From Rhytidiadelphus loreus (taxonomy: Eukaryota > Streptophyta > Bryopsida > Hypnales > Hylocomiaceae): DNA of 64,000 bases. Location of the stretch: contig OX344761.1 of NCBI GenBank assembly GCA_947034895.1, forward strand, positions 73,965,839-74,029,838, read 5' to 3'. The translations under genes and the position numbers were made by a program. Positions 1-11,409 of this stretch are shown piece by piece (the first letter of the stretch is position 1; the number at the start of each line of letters is the position of its first letter). The notes beneath the pieces were generated by a model, which was not told the DNA's origin, did not search any database, and saw only the letters and a program-made list of their open reading frames with translations.

Positions 1-2300
1 TTGGCGAAATTCAAGGTCTCAAAATGTGTACATTCAAGTAAATGAAAGTTACGACTTTCAAGTGTTTCAATGGGGAATGATTTGAGTTGAAAATCAACAC
101 CGTGGAGCCCTAAAATATAAGATTACTATAGATCTGAGATTTGAGGTGGGCGTCTGAACTGCTCTGTTTCCTTGTTGAGAGCCCTTTTGAAATGCATTGA
201 TCTTGTGATGTGACGCCAAAGTATCGAATAAGACCATTTCCTGTGCAAAACTGCTGAATTCGTAGAAGAGTTCTTGGTCCATTATATTCCAACTCTAAAA
301 AACCTCAATCATGAGGCTGTCGTGTATGTGAATTCTTGACCATATATACAAACAAACTCTGTGGTCTTGAATTCGAAACTCTTGAGGCTGTCAGTTTCAT
401 TAAATTGGCAGAAACTCACGACCTTGGCAATTTTCAAGGCGGACACCTTGAACGCAAAATCTATACCAGACTGACCTAGTTTTCAAACCTTGGAGCAGTT
501 CAAATTCGCATTCTGTAATCACAAGGAGCTGCTCTTACCAGTGCACCAATATAACGAATCTGACGTTCTTTATACATATTGTTGAGAGGCTCAAAAGCAT
601 TATCAGAAATATTTGTTAATTCGTGATACTTGGTTAAGAACTCCCCCCACTGAATCTGTCTTTTTCGGCTCATCGAAATGTTTAGAAAGAGAAGCGAGAA
701 TGATCATGGTTGGGATCCTCTTCTGACTAGCCAAGATTACTACTTCAACACCAGATCTAGAGTTGGTATTATGGATTGCATTTGTAGTCATTTTGTGAGC
801 AGCTAGAAGTTATCACCACAGATTGATCAAAAAGCAACGTGGAGAGAGAATTTCGGCAGCACGTAATTAAGAGCTCAACTCCACAACTCACAAGTGGATT
901 TTGATACAGAATTTCTTCTGGTAGCAACGGTAATATTGAAAATTATGCGGAATTTCAAGGTTTATTCATCAATCCTGCTAATTTTGACAGTGCAGTGAAT
1001 GCAGGATATGGAATTAAAGAATGTTGTTCTATCTGTACATGCTTTGCCTGCCACTCATAGCTTTCATTTCATTCTAGATATTGTTGGATGATTGTTTGCT
1101 GATCATGGAAGTTTTTTACAAGTATGGTCAATTTCGTTAAAATGGCGGTATTCTGCATGCCATTTTAATGGAATATCTTCTACAAATGGAGAATAAGTGT
1201 GTCACGATAGGGTCATACATGTGCCAATTTTATGCCTAGCACATTCAAATCACTCCTAGTTCACGCATTTCCACTCCTCTCGGACAATCTTTCCATTGTT
1301 TTCATTCTTTTAGTGGTTTCATTTTGTGCCATTTTAACGAAATTGACCATAAGTTTAAACTTCTGAGTGCCTTCGGAGCAACTTCTGGCGGCAAGCAGGA
1401 GCACACGTGCATACAACAACAAAGTCGCGTTTTAACAAAATCATCACGGAATTTCATTCCCAACTCCTTCGTTTGTTTTAAAGTACAGGGGCTGACAACA
1501 AACACAAATGATCAAATTTGTCAAATTGGTAACACGTTCAGATCGCCCCAACGTTGCCCACATTCAAGTGCCCCCCTCAGCACCAGGGATCTCAGAACTG
1601 GATAAATTGCGCCAGAATTCTACCTTTTCAACCTGTTCGCTAAAAGTACATTGCAGAAATGAACACCTGGAAAACATTTTGAGCAGAAATCTACAAAAGC
1701 AAGGACATCCATTCGCTGTTGTTCGAATTCATCCAGTTGCGAGGGAGCAGGAAGTTTACGAATTTTTTTTCATTCGTTCGCCGCCTTGCAGCCTGCACCG
1801 TCGATCTGGGAGTCGGGCGGCGCAATCCGAGGGTGCTGGTTCGCAAGGGTAGGGTTTGAGTACCTGCACAAGGGGAGGGGGGTTAGCATCTTCTTCTCCA
1901 GAAGTTGTTTTAGTTTAGCGCTTACCTTGTTTAGGTTTTTCCATTAGTGACTCACTCTCTGACGGAGATTAGTGAGTATCAGAGTTTCAGTGTTTCCGCC
2001 AGGCCGCCATTCGCCAGACCGCCGCTGCCTGCAGTCTTGCATTTGTGTGGATTCTCAGAATCAATTTTGCCATTACTCCTTTTCAAAACTCAATTTCCCT
2101 CGCTTGGTCGCTCAGACGCTCAGTCGCTCACTCGCTCCCCGATTTGAATTCCTGCTTTGGAACTTTGGATTTTGGGAATGCCCCCGCCGCCACTTCCTCG
2201 CTGCGGTGGAATACCGAAACCAGTGTGGAACTGAAAATTGTTGTTGCTCTGACTCCTGCATTCACTGCAATTTGGAAATGGAGGCGGCCAGGCGGGCCAG
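1..2300. other. Intergenic DNA upstream of hAT gene, no gene recognised
   Basis: Only short open frames are seen, none with a recognisable domain. From about 1750 the sequence becomes GC-richer and probably belongs to the 5' non-coding part of the hAT element whose transposase starts near 2612. I could not find the terminal inverted repeat or the 8-bp target duplication that would fix the hAT left end. Confidence 0.4.
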
Positions 2301-4198
2301 GCGGCAATTGAACGGCTTACGGGCTACGGCTGTTTGCTGCAATCAAGAATTTAATCTTCCCTTCCTCTGGTTTGCAATTGTGCTTTTACGCATTGCTTGA
2401 TTTGCTTCTCTTCCTTGTGGTCTGCGTCTTTGCATATGTCGAATTGTTGATAGTCTTCAGTCTTGAAAGTGATGCTCTTGCGCTGCATCGACCTGTGGTT
2501 CCTTCTTGCTTACCTTGCCGCTGTGCTGTTCTTTTCTTATCACATTTTTTTGGCTGCACGTTGGTTGTTTTGTACTGTTTGCTTGGGTGTTGGGGGTGCA
2601 GTTTTCTTCTAATGGCGCCACGGTTGAAGCTCCCAGAGAACTTTCGGGTGCGCACATTCGGGTCCAGCCGCAACACAAGCGGTTTGGGGAAGTATTTGGT
2701 TGCCAATGCTGATCCCATTGCTCCTGATTGCGTCGAGATCAGTCATGTTTCGGAGACGCGTTTTTCTCAACTTCCTACACATGCGATGTCTCGTGACGGC
2801 CCCACTTCTGATGTAACCGTGATCTCTCCAATTACTGATCTTGCAAGCGATGGCGAGGGACATGCGTTGGGGAAGAGGACGAAAACGCGTGGAGTCTCGG
2901 GGCGGAAGAAGATGAAGACTGCCGCCACGACCGTGACCCGTCGATGGCAGGAAGTGTGGGCATGTAAATTTGCCTGGGCGGAGGGTGAGTTCAATTCCGA
3001 TGGAGATGTCGTTGGGATTTTGTGTCGCAGTTGTACTTCGATAACGGGGCGACGCAAGATCCTCGTTCCTAAAGCTGACAATCTGGAGAAACACGAGGGT
3101 AAACGTACATGCCGCGAGGATGGCGTTCCCCTGCCTCATCTAAAGAAAGGTGACATTTTTACCAAACACGATTGCAAACACTTGCAGTTGGTGAAACTGT
3201 GGGCTGGACGAAGGCAATCCGCAACTGTTGCTGACCAATTGCTTGGAGGCTTGGACGGTGAGTTCAAGCGGAAGCAGGTTCAATTCTCAACCCTTTTTCA
3301 CATTCTAACTTACGGTCGGCCAATGTGCGATTACGAGCGTCATCAGGAGTTGCTCAAGCAGCTGAAGGTAAGGAATCTCCCCAAGAAACATTGGTCGGAG
3401 ACAACTGGCTAGGAGATGAGTGAACATCTCCATGGTTCTGTCTTGGCGGCACTGAAGTTTGTTGTGCAATCTGCGTCAGTCATTTCCATAAGCGCCGATG
3501 AGGTCACTGCAATTGATAATACGTCTTGGTTGGGGGTCCACGTCTATGCCATGGACCAGTGGGAGAGAATACCGCATCTCCTTCTCTTGTCTTCTGTTTC
3601 AGAGGGTGGTACTGCAACTCACTTGACTGACTTGATCATGCATGGTTTGATGGGGGAGGGAGGGCTGACGCGTTGTCGTGTAGAGAGAGTTTGCCTCGGG
3701 AAATCACGAGGATTCTAGCTGCGACTAGAAATGGCTCGGGAATGAAATAAATTGTAACTTGTCGAATCTTCAAATCTTCGAGTCTTCAAATCTTCAAACT
3801 GCTACTCGTTGTCCTATCCTGTTGTGTTTCTAAATAGGCCAAGGGTTAAGGTAGGGTGATAAGAAACCACGGGCTTCGAACGTGTAAAACGGGACGGCCA
3901 GACCACGAGCTGAGCCGTCCGAGGGATTGGATCCTAAATTTCAAACCCACGATGACCAGCAAACTTGCCTCACCAGTGAGAACAACATAAAAGTCTCGAC
4001 CATGTGGGCAATTAACCCCACTTCGTCGCATCCACAACACCAAATGAGGCTAGTATTGGTGTGAACCAAACTGCCCGCAACAATAAAATGAAATTTACAA
4101 AGCCACAAGCCACACACACACAAACACACAAGTCTTCCAACTCCTTCAACTCCAACTCCCAAGCTGATCTTTGGATGAGTGTCTTTGTTAATCTATAA

Positions 4199-4690
4199 CT
4201 CCAAATGAACTAAATGATAGCTTTTCGGAAAGCTAAAACAATCATCTCCTTCTCCTCCAAATTTCATACAATTCTAAGACTCTGTCCAACCTTTATGGCC
4301 ATCCAAAGTTTCGGCCTTGAGAAGAGAAAGGCAGCAGACCTTCCTTCATTTCCACACTCACAACTTTCTCATACAAACTCCAAACAGAACGAATGATAGC
4401 TTCATGAAAAGCTAACACAATTTCCTACACTCCCTCCAAATTTCATGGCAAAACAAGAACCTGTCCGTCTTTTATGGTCGGTCGAAGTCTCTGCCTCTTA
4501 ATTTTAAAGGCAACAAACCTCCCTCCACTCAAACTAGCACAACTTTTGTTTCACAACTCCAAATCAAGCAAGTGAGATCAATTTGAAAACTACACACCAT
4601 GATACACAACACCTCCAAATTTCATTTCAAAATCCTCCAAATTCACAACACAATGGGCCCTCAAACATTCGGGCCTTCCTAAACTCACAA
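4199..4690. repeat. Three imperfect tandem repeats of about 180 bp
   Basis: Units start at about 4199, 4379 and 4556. Each begins CTCCAAAT/ACAGAAC-like, then AAGCTAA..ACAAT and a copy of CTCCAAATTTCAT, followed by TTATGG and a cytosine-rich stretch. They lie within the solo-LTR-like insertion. Confidence 0.6.
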
Positions 4691-5009
4691 CGGGAGAGAA
4701 GATGAATAGTGTTCCCTTTTTTCTCCATCTTATCTCTACTTTAACCACACAAACAAGTGGGGTCAGCCCCTAACTCACTCCCAAAGCTCTCACATCAATA
4801 ATTGAGCCCTTATTTGACCCCACAACTATCTCTTTATCTTTATCTTAGGAAGAAAATTCACTTCAAGTTCACCTAGAAGGAAAACTATTTCATTAATTCC
4901 TTTTTATCTTTTCTTTCTCTATTTTCAACACCCAAAATGAAATCTACAAACAACTAACATAAAATAAATGTCTTCTCAAAGGTAAAAAACTAAAGTCTTC
5001 AAAGAAACT

Positions 5010-5468
5010 TCACTCCATCTTCAAGAACTTGAGAATTCGCTTGATGGTAGTAGCAACAAACTCAACACGATCCGCCTTTGTCAAGGGATTGACCGGCCCC
5101 TCTAACCATCGTTGGTGACCGCGACTCCCTTTAATAGGCCTGACCATACAATAGTATTGATCGTCGTTAAGACCTTCAAAACTCCCTTCGAATGTCACTT
5201 CTTGGGTACCAGGTTCAACACACCCAACCTGCAACAGGATCATTAGTGCTCGAGCTCCACGCTGTAGGTTCCCGTGCCATCGCTGCTCCACACGGGGTTG
5301 CTTTGGCGGTCGAGAAGGCCCAGATTCATCTTGAGGACACTCGTGCGATAATGAAAGACCTAGCGGCTGAAGAGGTTGAGCCGGTAGTTGAAATAACGAA
5401 AACTCAAACTCCGATTCTGGTAGAGGCTCGTCATCTTGAGACTCAGAAAAAACCCTCCAATTCGACAT
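5010..5468 (-). CDS. Unrecognised 152-aa ORF inside the insertion
   Basis: The protein is not recognised. The ATG at 5468-5466 begins MSNWRVFSES and the ORF ends ILKFLKME before the stop at 5010. The first 30 residues are acidic (DDEPLPESEFEF). The middle is proline/glutamine-rich, with SRPPKQPR as a possible basic patch. The C-terminal half is mixed charged and hydrophobic (DDQYYCMVRPIKG, ADRVEFVATTIKRI) and looks folded. On the same strand CTATATAAG lies at 5546-5538, about 70 bp upstream of the ATG, a plausible TATA box. No signal peptide or membrane segment is seen. It could be a captured host gene, an element gene, or chance; ORF length alone does not decide. Confidence 0.4.
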   Translation of the reverse strand: MSNWRVFSESQDDEPLPESEFEFSLFQLPAQPLQPLGLSLSHECPQDESGPSRPPKQPRVEQRWHGNLQRGARALMILLQVGCVEPGTQEVTFEGSFEGLNDDQYYCMVRPIKGSRGHQRWLEGPVNPLTKADRVEFVATTIKRILKFLKME

Positions 5469-5537
5469 ACTGAAATCTATAACATACAATAAAGAAACTA
5501 CTTCAAGTTTGGTGACATTCTAAGATGATAACCTATT

Positions 5538-5546
5538 CTTATATAG
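5538..5546 (-). promoter_or_regulatory. Possible TATA box for the antisense ORF
   Basis: The minus strand reads CTATATAAG about 70 bp before the ATG at 5468 and about 145 bp inside the insertion's minus-strand 5' end. That position also fits a U3 promoter of an LTR read on the minus strand. Confidence 0.45.
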
Positions 5547-6540
5547 ATGGCTCATGTCATCGTGAGAAGGCGTCATCTTGAAGCTACTAAGGATGATGTC
5601 ATCTTTATTTTTATATTATTAAAATCAAATCTATGGAAATAATGTATTACTATGCATTTTTACACTATGTACGCATTTACAATGCGACAGCGTGAGGAAA
5701 TTGCACGAAAATTGGTGTGCTTTGGTGCCGATGGTGTTAGTACATTTCAGGGGTCCAGGACCGGAGTCACAGCCCAGATTCGGGAGAAATGGTCTCCGTT
5801 TCTAATTGGTGCCAGTTGTGTGAGTCATCGGTTGAACCTCGTGGTTGAAACAATGTCGAAATTTCCTTTGGTGTCGAGACTTGAAGGTCTCTTCCAGACC
5901 GTGTATGCATACTTCTGCCGAAGCAATAAGCGTCACGCTGAATTGCAGAGGCTCGCTGATCTCATGGAAACTAAGGGTAACAAAATGGTGCGCAATGTGG
6001 AAACTCGATGGATTTCCATGCGGAGTCCTGCAACGAGAATTTTATCGGAGTACCGCACTTTACTCGTCAAGATGGGGGTGGACATGACGGCAGGACCTGG
6101 TTCTAAATCTCAAGCTGCAGACAACTTCGATCTGTTGGCTGATGTTGAAGTCTTGCTTTCACTGTCTCTGTTTGTGCCTCTTGTCAATGCTGTGCATTGC
6201 CTCATAAAGCTTTCACAGTCTCGTGATGTCTTCATTTGTGATTTCTTGAGCGCGGTGAAGCTGTGTCAAGACGAGTTGGCACGCATGTTTGTTGATGGCG
6301 CGACTGCTTATAGCAAAGCTGATTTTCACTATTACAGTGACTTGGTCTCATTGTCCAGCGCGGACATCCCCCTGGAGTGGTCTCCGCTGCCTGGAGACAG
6401 CGGCATTTGCCACTTGGTGTTTAACTTTGAAATCACTCGCGTTTTTGCACGCTGCCACGATAAACAGAGTGGTCAGCATCTGTTTGTGACGCAGGAGGAG
6501 TTCAACCGGGTGCAAGACAATGTCGAACGGCAATTTTCAG

Positions 6541-7084
6541 GCAAGTTTTCAGATTTGTCATTTTGCTTTTTTATATTTGCTCATGTTTGTTGAGGGTTAG
6601 TTTTTTAAATTTCAGTTAGACATTTTTTTTGATAAGGCAAGTTGCTTGTTATTTACTTACTTGCTTATAGGTTACTTGCTTACTTGCTTATAGGGTTTAT
6701 GTTGTATGTTTGGCTGTGCAGGTTCATACTTTGGTTTGCTTTTGCCTTAGACTAAGGTTTGGCTTAGACTGAGGTTGGCTTAGACTAAGGTTTAGGCTTC
6801 TGCCGTAGACTGAGGTTTTCACTTTGGTTTCACAGACACATGGGGCGTACACTGAGGTTGTTTTCCATTTCCCTGTTCTGTTGTTTGAATTCACATTGTT
6901 TATGTGTGCTGGTGCTTTGGTGGAGAGTCGGAGACTATGGTTTTCTGTTTTTCATTTTTTTTGAACGCACCTTCAATTTGTACCGCGGCTACAGGTCAGA
7001 TTGGACTGTACTTGTTGCTGTTCGTTACATTCTGTGCATGGCTGCATGTTTGTGCATCTAATACATTTGGTTGCATTTTTGCAG
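6541..7084 (+). other. GC-AG intron of the hAT transposase gene
   Basis: The donor reads CAG|GCAAGT and the acceptor TTTTTGCAG|AG. Splicing joins TCA G to AG ATT (S-E-I-A-S-N) in frame. The intron contains short tandem repeats: ACTTGCTT units at 6653-6697 and TTAGACTAAGGTT/TAGACTGAGGTT units at 6746-6816. No GT donor nearby keeps the frame as well. Confidence 0.7.
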
Positions 7085-7704
7085 AGATTGCTTCCAACCT
7101 CATTGACGAGCTTGACCGCAGGTTTCCTCAGCAGGAGCTGTTAGATGCTTTTGGCATCATCTATCCGCAGTATTGGAGGCAAGATGGTGCCGATGCCAGT
7201 TTTGGACATCACTTGGCGGTGCTCAAAGAGTTCTATTGCAATTCGAAATTGGTAAATGGAGGACGTCCTTTGTGTGATGGGGGGATTCCATACACTTGTC
7301 CGGAGATGCTTTCAGCGTCTGCTTTGGACAATCAGCAAGGGCTTTTTAAAGTGACCATGAAAGCAAATGCTGAGGCAGCTTGTGGGCCACCGTTTAACTT
7401 GAATCCGGTCATCGCATTGTGGCGGAAACTCTCCCAATCTCGGCATTTGAGTAAGCTTATTCCGGAGTACTTTAAGCTTGCAGAAATAGGTTGTTGTCTA
7501 GTTCTTGGTTCAGTGGAGGATGAGAGGTGTTTTTCCACACTCAAGTTTCTCAAATCTTGCCAAAGAAATAGGCTAGGAAAGCACCTGCCGTTGGTTGTAC
7601 GCATGTTTGGGCAGAAATACTTTTCGCTTGAGAATTTCCCTTACAAGGAAGCCATCGAATCGTGGAAAAGTGCGGTAAAGGTGGGACGGCAAGGAGATGC
7701 GTAG

Positions 7705-8560
7705 ATTCTATGTAGGACCAGTATCCTCATCATGCCAAACTTTGCCTTAGTTTTCATGAGATTAGGCGTGCCTTGCAATTCAACTTTCCTTCACTGAAGA
7801 TCTAGCGGATCGTGCTGCCTGAGAAGGTCATCTAGTGTTGTTGGTTTCTTCGGCAATCTACTGTTGTCGTGGAGCCATTGCTGGAGCTTGGTGACTTGGC
7901 GACCTGCATTCCTGTTGGAGCTTGGCGACTTGGCGACCTGCATTCTTGTTGGAGCACTCGGAGTATCCTTGGCTGGATGTACATTTTTTTGATATTTTTT
8001 TTCCTAACGTGTCTTGTTTTGTGTTGTGCAGGACACTAACACTGCAATTGGGCAGTCTAGAAGGGTTCAATTCCCTTGTTAGTGACTTAGAATTCTACAT
8101 TTACATTTTCAATGTGAAAGCATGTAACAAATTTTTGGCAATATAATGTATTGTTTATGAATGTGTTGCCTTGGGATGGAAATGGAAGTGTGCAACAATT
8201 GTTTTTGCAATATGATGTGATTTTCCATGAATGTTTTGCCTTGGTTACAGAAATTCGATATTGTATGACATTTTTTCTTCCCACTTAGTAATTTCAAGCT
8301 CCAAATATGCACATAAAATCGCTTCATGTTTGCACCAAAATTTTCAAGATGTCGCAACTTGTACCCTACCAGAAAAAAAAAAAATATGCAAAATTCCACA
8401 TTTAAAAATTCAGTTTATCTCCCTTGTTCCACCAAAAGAAATAGGGGTCGCGGAAATAGCTCCCTCTCGTACCACGGGTATAGCCTTCACTCGAAATTTC
8501 GGAAATAGGTTCTGGGAACGCTGCCCAGCACTAAAAAACTAGGACTAGTAGAAGCCTAAT
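7705..8560. other. hAT 3' non-coding region with local tandem duplications
   Basis: A unit of about 39 bp (GGAGCTTGGCGACTTGGCGA core) is duplicated at about 7879-7917 and 7918-7956. A second pair, GCAATATAATGTATTG and GCAATATGATGTGATT, followed in each case by GAATGT.TTGCCTTGG, lies at 8131-8175 and 8200-8243. These probably are subterminal repeats of the hAT element; its right end was not located. Confidence 0.45.
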
Positions 8561-9239
8561 TAAGTTCCCAGCCACATGCGTCTGCCAAAGTTAGTGCCAA
8601 AGTCTTGTAAATCTCCACCAGACATAACACTCAAAATCTGACAGTCGGCAATTATACATAAGAACATTCTAATGTCATTCAATTCCAAGTTTGTGGATTC
8701 TGAAGCACATCAACATTCTCTCTGCCTTGCTCAAGTGTCGACGACAGCCTTCCGTTCCCGATGAGAGCAGATGGTGCTTCGTTTCAGAGATCCAAAATTG
8801 TGGGAATTCAAGCGGGCATTTCACGTGCTCTGAATGTTGTGCCCAAACTTTCAAATGCTCTACTGTAGAACAAATCACTGCAATTTACTATTTTAATCAA
8901 CAGGAGGTTGAAGATATGGAACATGTGTAGCATCGTTCTTCATATGATAGCCATAATTCTGGAGTCTGTTTTTCTGTTTTTCTTTTTCTTTTTTTCTTTG
9001 TCTTTGTGGGTTCAATTTTTACTTGATTGTATAGCTAGTAGCTGCGCATGGTCCAACTTGAAAACCTGTCAACTGACAGAAGTGCAGTTTGAAAAATGAG
9101 CACAGAAAAATGAGCTCCCAAGGAGATAGGAAGCAACGCTCGTATTACAGACAGAAAGTGTTGAAGATTCGGAATAACCGAAACTGAAGGAAGACCTCGG
9201 AAGCAATGGAAGATTCCACCGAATTCAGGTAACTACACT
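8561..9239. other. Intergenic DNA
   Basis: Nothing recognisable. A pyrimidine-rich run lies near 8965-9010. Confidence 0.4.
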
Positions 9240-9243
9240 TTAA

Positions 9244-9799
9244 CCCTATTAAAGGACCGGCGTTTATTTGGGGCAAAAAACTTGCATTGCCACTTTTTTT
9301 TAAGAGAAAAAAAGAAAAAAATGATCAACTTCACAAAAATTGTACAAGACTAATAATAATCATGGGAATGTGTGGAAATTTTTTCGAAAACTTTGACAGT
9401 GTACATTGAAACATTGTAGTGTTTGAAGTTTGTTCTTTTGTCTTTGTCCAATCAATAACTCTTTAGCTCTTCATAGAGTGCGCTCTTTGCACTACACATT
9501 TTTATTTCTATTCTTGGAGGTTGTATTATGTGTTACATTAGTTACATACTTACCTAATTCCAGAAGTGAAGGAGGAGTTTTGCATATGTTGCCTGAAGCT
9601 TCTTGCTTTACTCAAAAATGTGTGGGCAACATAACTTTTGATAAGGGCATCCAATTGGGAAAAAAAATAATATATTCTTATGAAAGAAGTACATATTTAC
9701 ATCTTGTATCAAAATTTAGAAAGATTCATCAAAAAATGATTTGGTAGGAACCTCTCAAACTTCACTTGGTCATTCAAAAATCAAGGTATCCTTAAGGAG
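9244..9799 (+). mobile_element. TTAA-flanked non-coding element, family D copy 1
   Basis: It begins after TTAA (9240-9243) with CCCTATTAAAGGACC. The right end is decayed, CCTTAAGGAG followed by TAAT instead of TTAA. The interior matches the copy at 63401-63950, with shared segments such as GGGAATGTGTGGAAA, AAGGAGGAGTTTTGCA and GGGCAACATAACTTTTGAT. Length is 556 bp against 550 bp in the other copy. No transposase frame is present. Confidence 0.7.
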
Positions 9800-9906
9800 T
9801 AATAAATGGTATTATATAGTTCCTATTATTTAATGGGATGATACCTTTCTTAAAGTCTTGTCATCAATTACAAGGCGATTAATATTCAACTAAGCATGGT
9901 CATTAA

Positions 9907-11405
9907 TCCCTCACTGTCCAAGGGGACCAAAAGTGTCCTCACATAGTTTCAAGTCCAATTCAAAATGTTGTAACTCTTGCATCTGATGTCCAAATTCAAT
10001 AAAACTTGTTGGAAAATTTGTGTTCTCCCTTCTAGTTTGTGTGGTAAAATTTTCAGATCAACACAAGATGTACTGATTTTTTGTAAGCCAATGGAAGTTC
10101 AAAGGTTCAATTTGAGTTCACCAAACTACATTTGATGGCTGCAACTTTGGGGGCTTGGATCTCCTTCATCCAATGTTTGTTTTCAATAAAATTTGTTGTG
10201 TTATATTCCCCTTGAAGTCTACACTAAATAGGGATATTAGAGACACCAAAAAATTAAAGGGACTTATTGTGAAGAAACATAATGTACAACCCCTAGACAC
10301 TTTAGTAACTATTGACGTACAACAAAGTTAGATGTTTATATAGTTTATAATGTTGATTAATTAGTATGGGCCCTGTTTAAAACCCTATTCAATGTAGTTA
10401 TTATGGTAAAACTTTCATGTCAATCCAAGTTGTTTTGAATGTTTGGGAGCATTTTGAAGTCTAAAATCATGACATTTTTGGATTCTAGTGAACTTCAATG
10501 GCTTGTTTCTTCTTCATATAGTGCCCATTTCCAATTTTTAAATTTTTTTAAATTTGTGCATACTAGTCTAGTTTGTGTGTTCAAAATTTCATATCAATCC
10601 AAGAAGTTATGAGTGACTGAGAAGCATTTTAGTAGGACTTTTAGCCCTAAATGTGTTTTTTGCAACTTTTCTTGCTATTTTTTTGACATTTCAAAGCCAA
10701 TTTGTAGACACAATGAGTCAATTTAATGATATTTTTTTCACCAATGTGTTTGTATGTTGGTTTTGAAACACTTTGAATCATTCCATTTTGATGAATGAGA
10801 TAAAAAGTTATAAGGAGTTTCAATTTGTAGGTACATAGTTGTGGATTCTCTACTCTAAAACAAACTTTGAAGTCCTTTATTTAACTCAATTTTTAATATT
10901 TTTTGAAAAAATTAAAATCATAGGATGTAGACTATTTATTAAAACATTAAAATCATTGGGATTGGCATTTTTCAATTCCATAACATAATTTAGTATTTTG
11001 AATCATTTTCTATTTCTTTATATTCACTATTTTTTTCTTAAATGTCTACAATTCCAAATGACCTGAATTTTTTTAAGCATGTAGCCAACTTGCCTTGAAG
11101 AATTAATCCAAAGAAACACCAACAATATGGACATTTTTTCATACAAATGTGACCTTGTATAGTACAACTATCTAGTTTTTTGCAGGCCCCCCAAAGGACT
11201 TTGGTCAATTCAAATGCTATTATCTTGCAATCCACATAGGGGGAATTTTTGAATTTTTTTCTAAATCTTCCCAAACCAACATACTACAAGATCCTTTGAT
11301 TACAAGTGTCCAAAAATGTTTTTTTTTCTAGAATTTGGTATTTGTACTAGAAATGGCAATTTTGTAGCATTTTGGATGAAAATATAGTCAAGAAAACTTT
11401 AAGGG
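9907..11405 (+). mobile_element. TTAA-flanked element, mosaic of families C and E
   Basis: It is flanked by TTAA at 9903-9906 and 11406-11409. The left end is TCCCTCACTGTCC; the right end read inward is CCCTTAAAGTTTTCTTGAC. The first about 850 bp match the element at 34020-34990 (AGTTTCAAGTCCAATTCAAA, ATCTCCTTCATCCAATG). From about 10770 it matches family E at 61370-62003. A 173-bp MITE is nested at 10222-10394. The mosaic may come from recombination or from internal deletion of a longer parent. Confidence 0.7.
10222..10394. mobile_element. Tc1/mariner-type MITE nested in the C/E element
   Basis: The inverted ends are CACTAAATAGGG and CATTGAATAGGG, flanked by TA (10220-10221 and 10395-10396). 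The related element at 34,33x carries the empty site GAAGTATACTTATTG with a single TA, so insertion and TA duplication are directly visible. Length is 173 bp, non-coding. Confidence 0.8.
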
Positions 11406-11409
11406 TTAA

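Larger units (their letters stand above)
3674..5689. mobile_element. 2016-bp insertion in hAT gene, solo-LTR-like
   Basis: The insertion starts TGTCG and ends CGACA, i.e. TG...CA termini with a 5-bp inverted repeat. It is flanked by a direct 4-bp repeat GCGT (3670-3673 and 5690-5693). Excising it joins ACG CGT to GAG GAA in frame, giving LTREEIARKL, which is good evidence for the exact borders. Ends and duplication fit a solo LTR of an LTR retrotransposon. It contains internal tandem repeats (4199-4690) and an antisense ORF (5468-5010). A non-LTR origin is not excluded because a coding ORF within an LTR is unusual. Confidence 0.75.
2612..7704 (+). pseudogene. hAT-superfamily transposase, interrupted by an insertion and one stop codon
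   Basis: The gene encoded a hAT transposase, which excises and reinserts its element in the nucleus. Coding blocks are 2612-3673, 5694-6540 and 7085-7704. Removing the insertion 3674-5689 plus one target copy (5690-5693) keeps the frame, as does removing the intron 6541-7084. The product would be about 842 codons. The ATG at 2612 starts MAPRLKLPENF. A BED-like C2HC finger (LCRSC followed by HEGKRTC) lies near residues 140-170. The RNase H-like core includes ISADEVTAIDN and CFGADGVSTFQG. The hAT C-terminal dimerisation region contains LVLGSVEDERCFSTLKFLK and ends at the TAG/TGA-free stop at 7702-7704. The only lesion besides the insertion is an in-frame TAG at 3410-3412 (between TTG and EMSEH). 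High intactness suggests a fairly recent copy. Family assignment is by motif recognition; the termini were not located. Confidence 0.85.

Noticed and set aside
1302..1852. Overlapping open frames of 67-114 codons
   Set aside because: Composition and content show no family; probably chance near the hAT left side.
4700..5000. Search for a tRNA primer-binding site or polypurine tract in the 2-kb insertion
   Set aside because: None convincing; the insertion has no internal retrotransposon region, consistent with a solo LTR only.
6653..6697. ACTTGCTT repeats resembling a short array
   Set aside because: Direct tandem repeat without spacers, inside an intron; not CRISPR.
8064..8074. GGTTCAATTCC, a match to the Pol III B-box consensus
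   Set aside because: No cloverleaf, acceptor stem or A-box at the right distance; not a tRNA or clear SINE.
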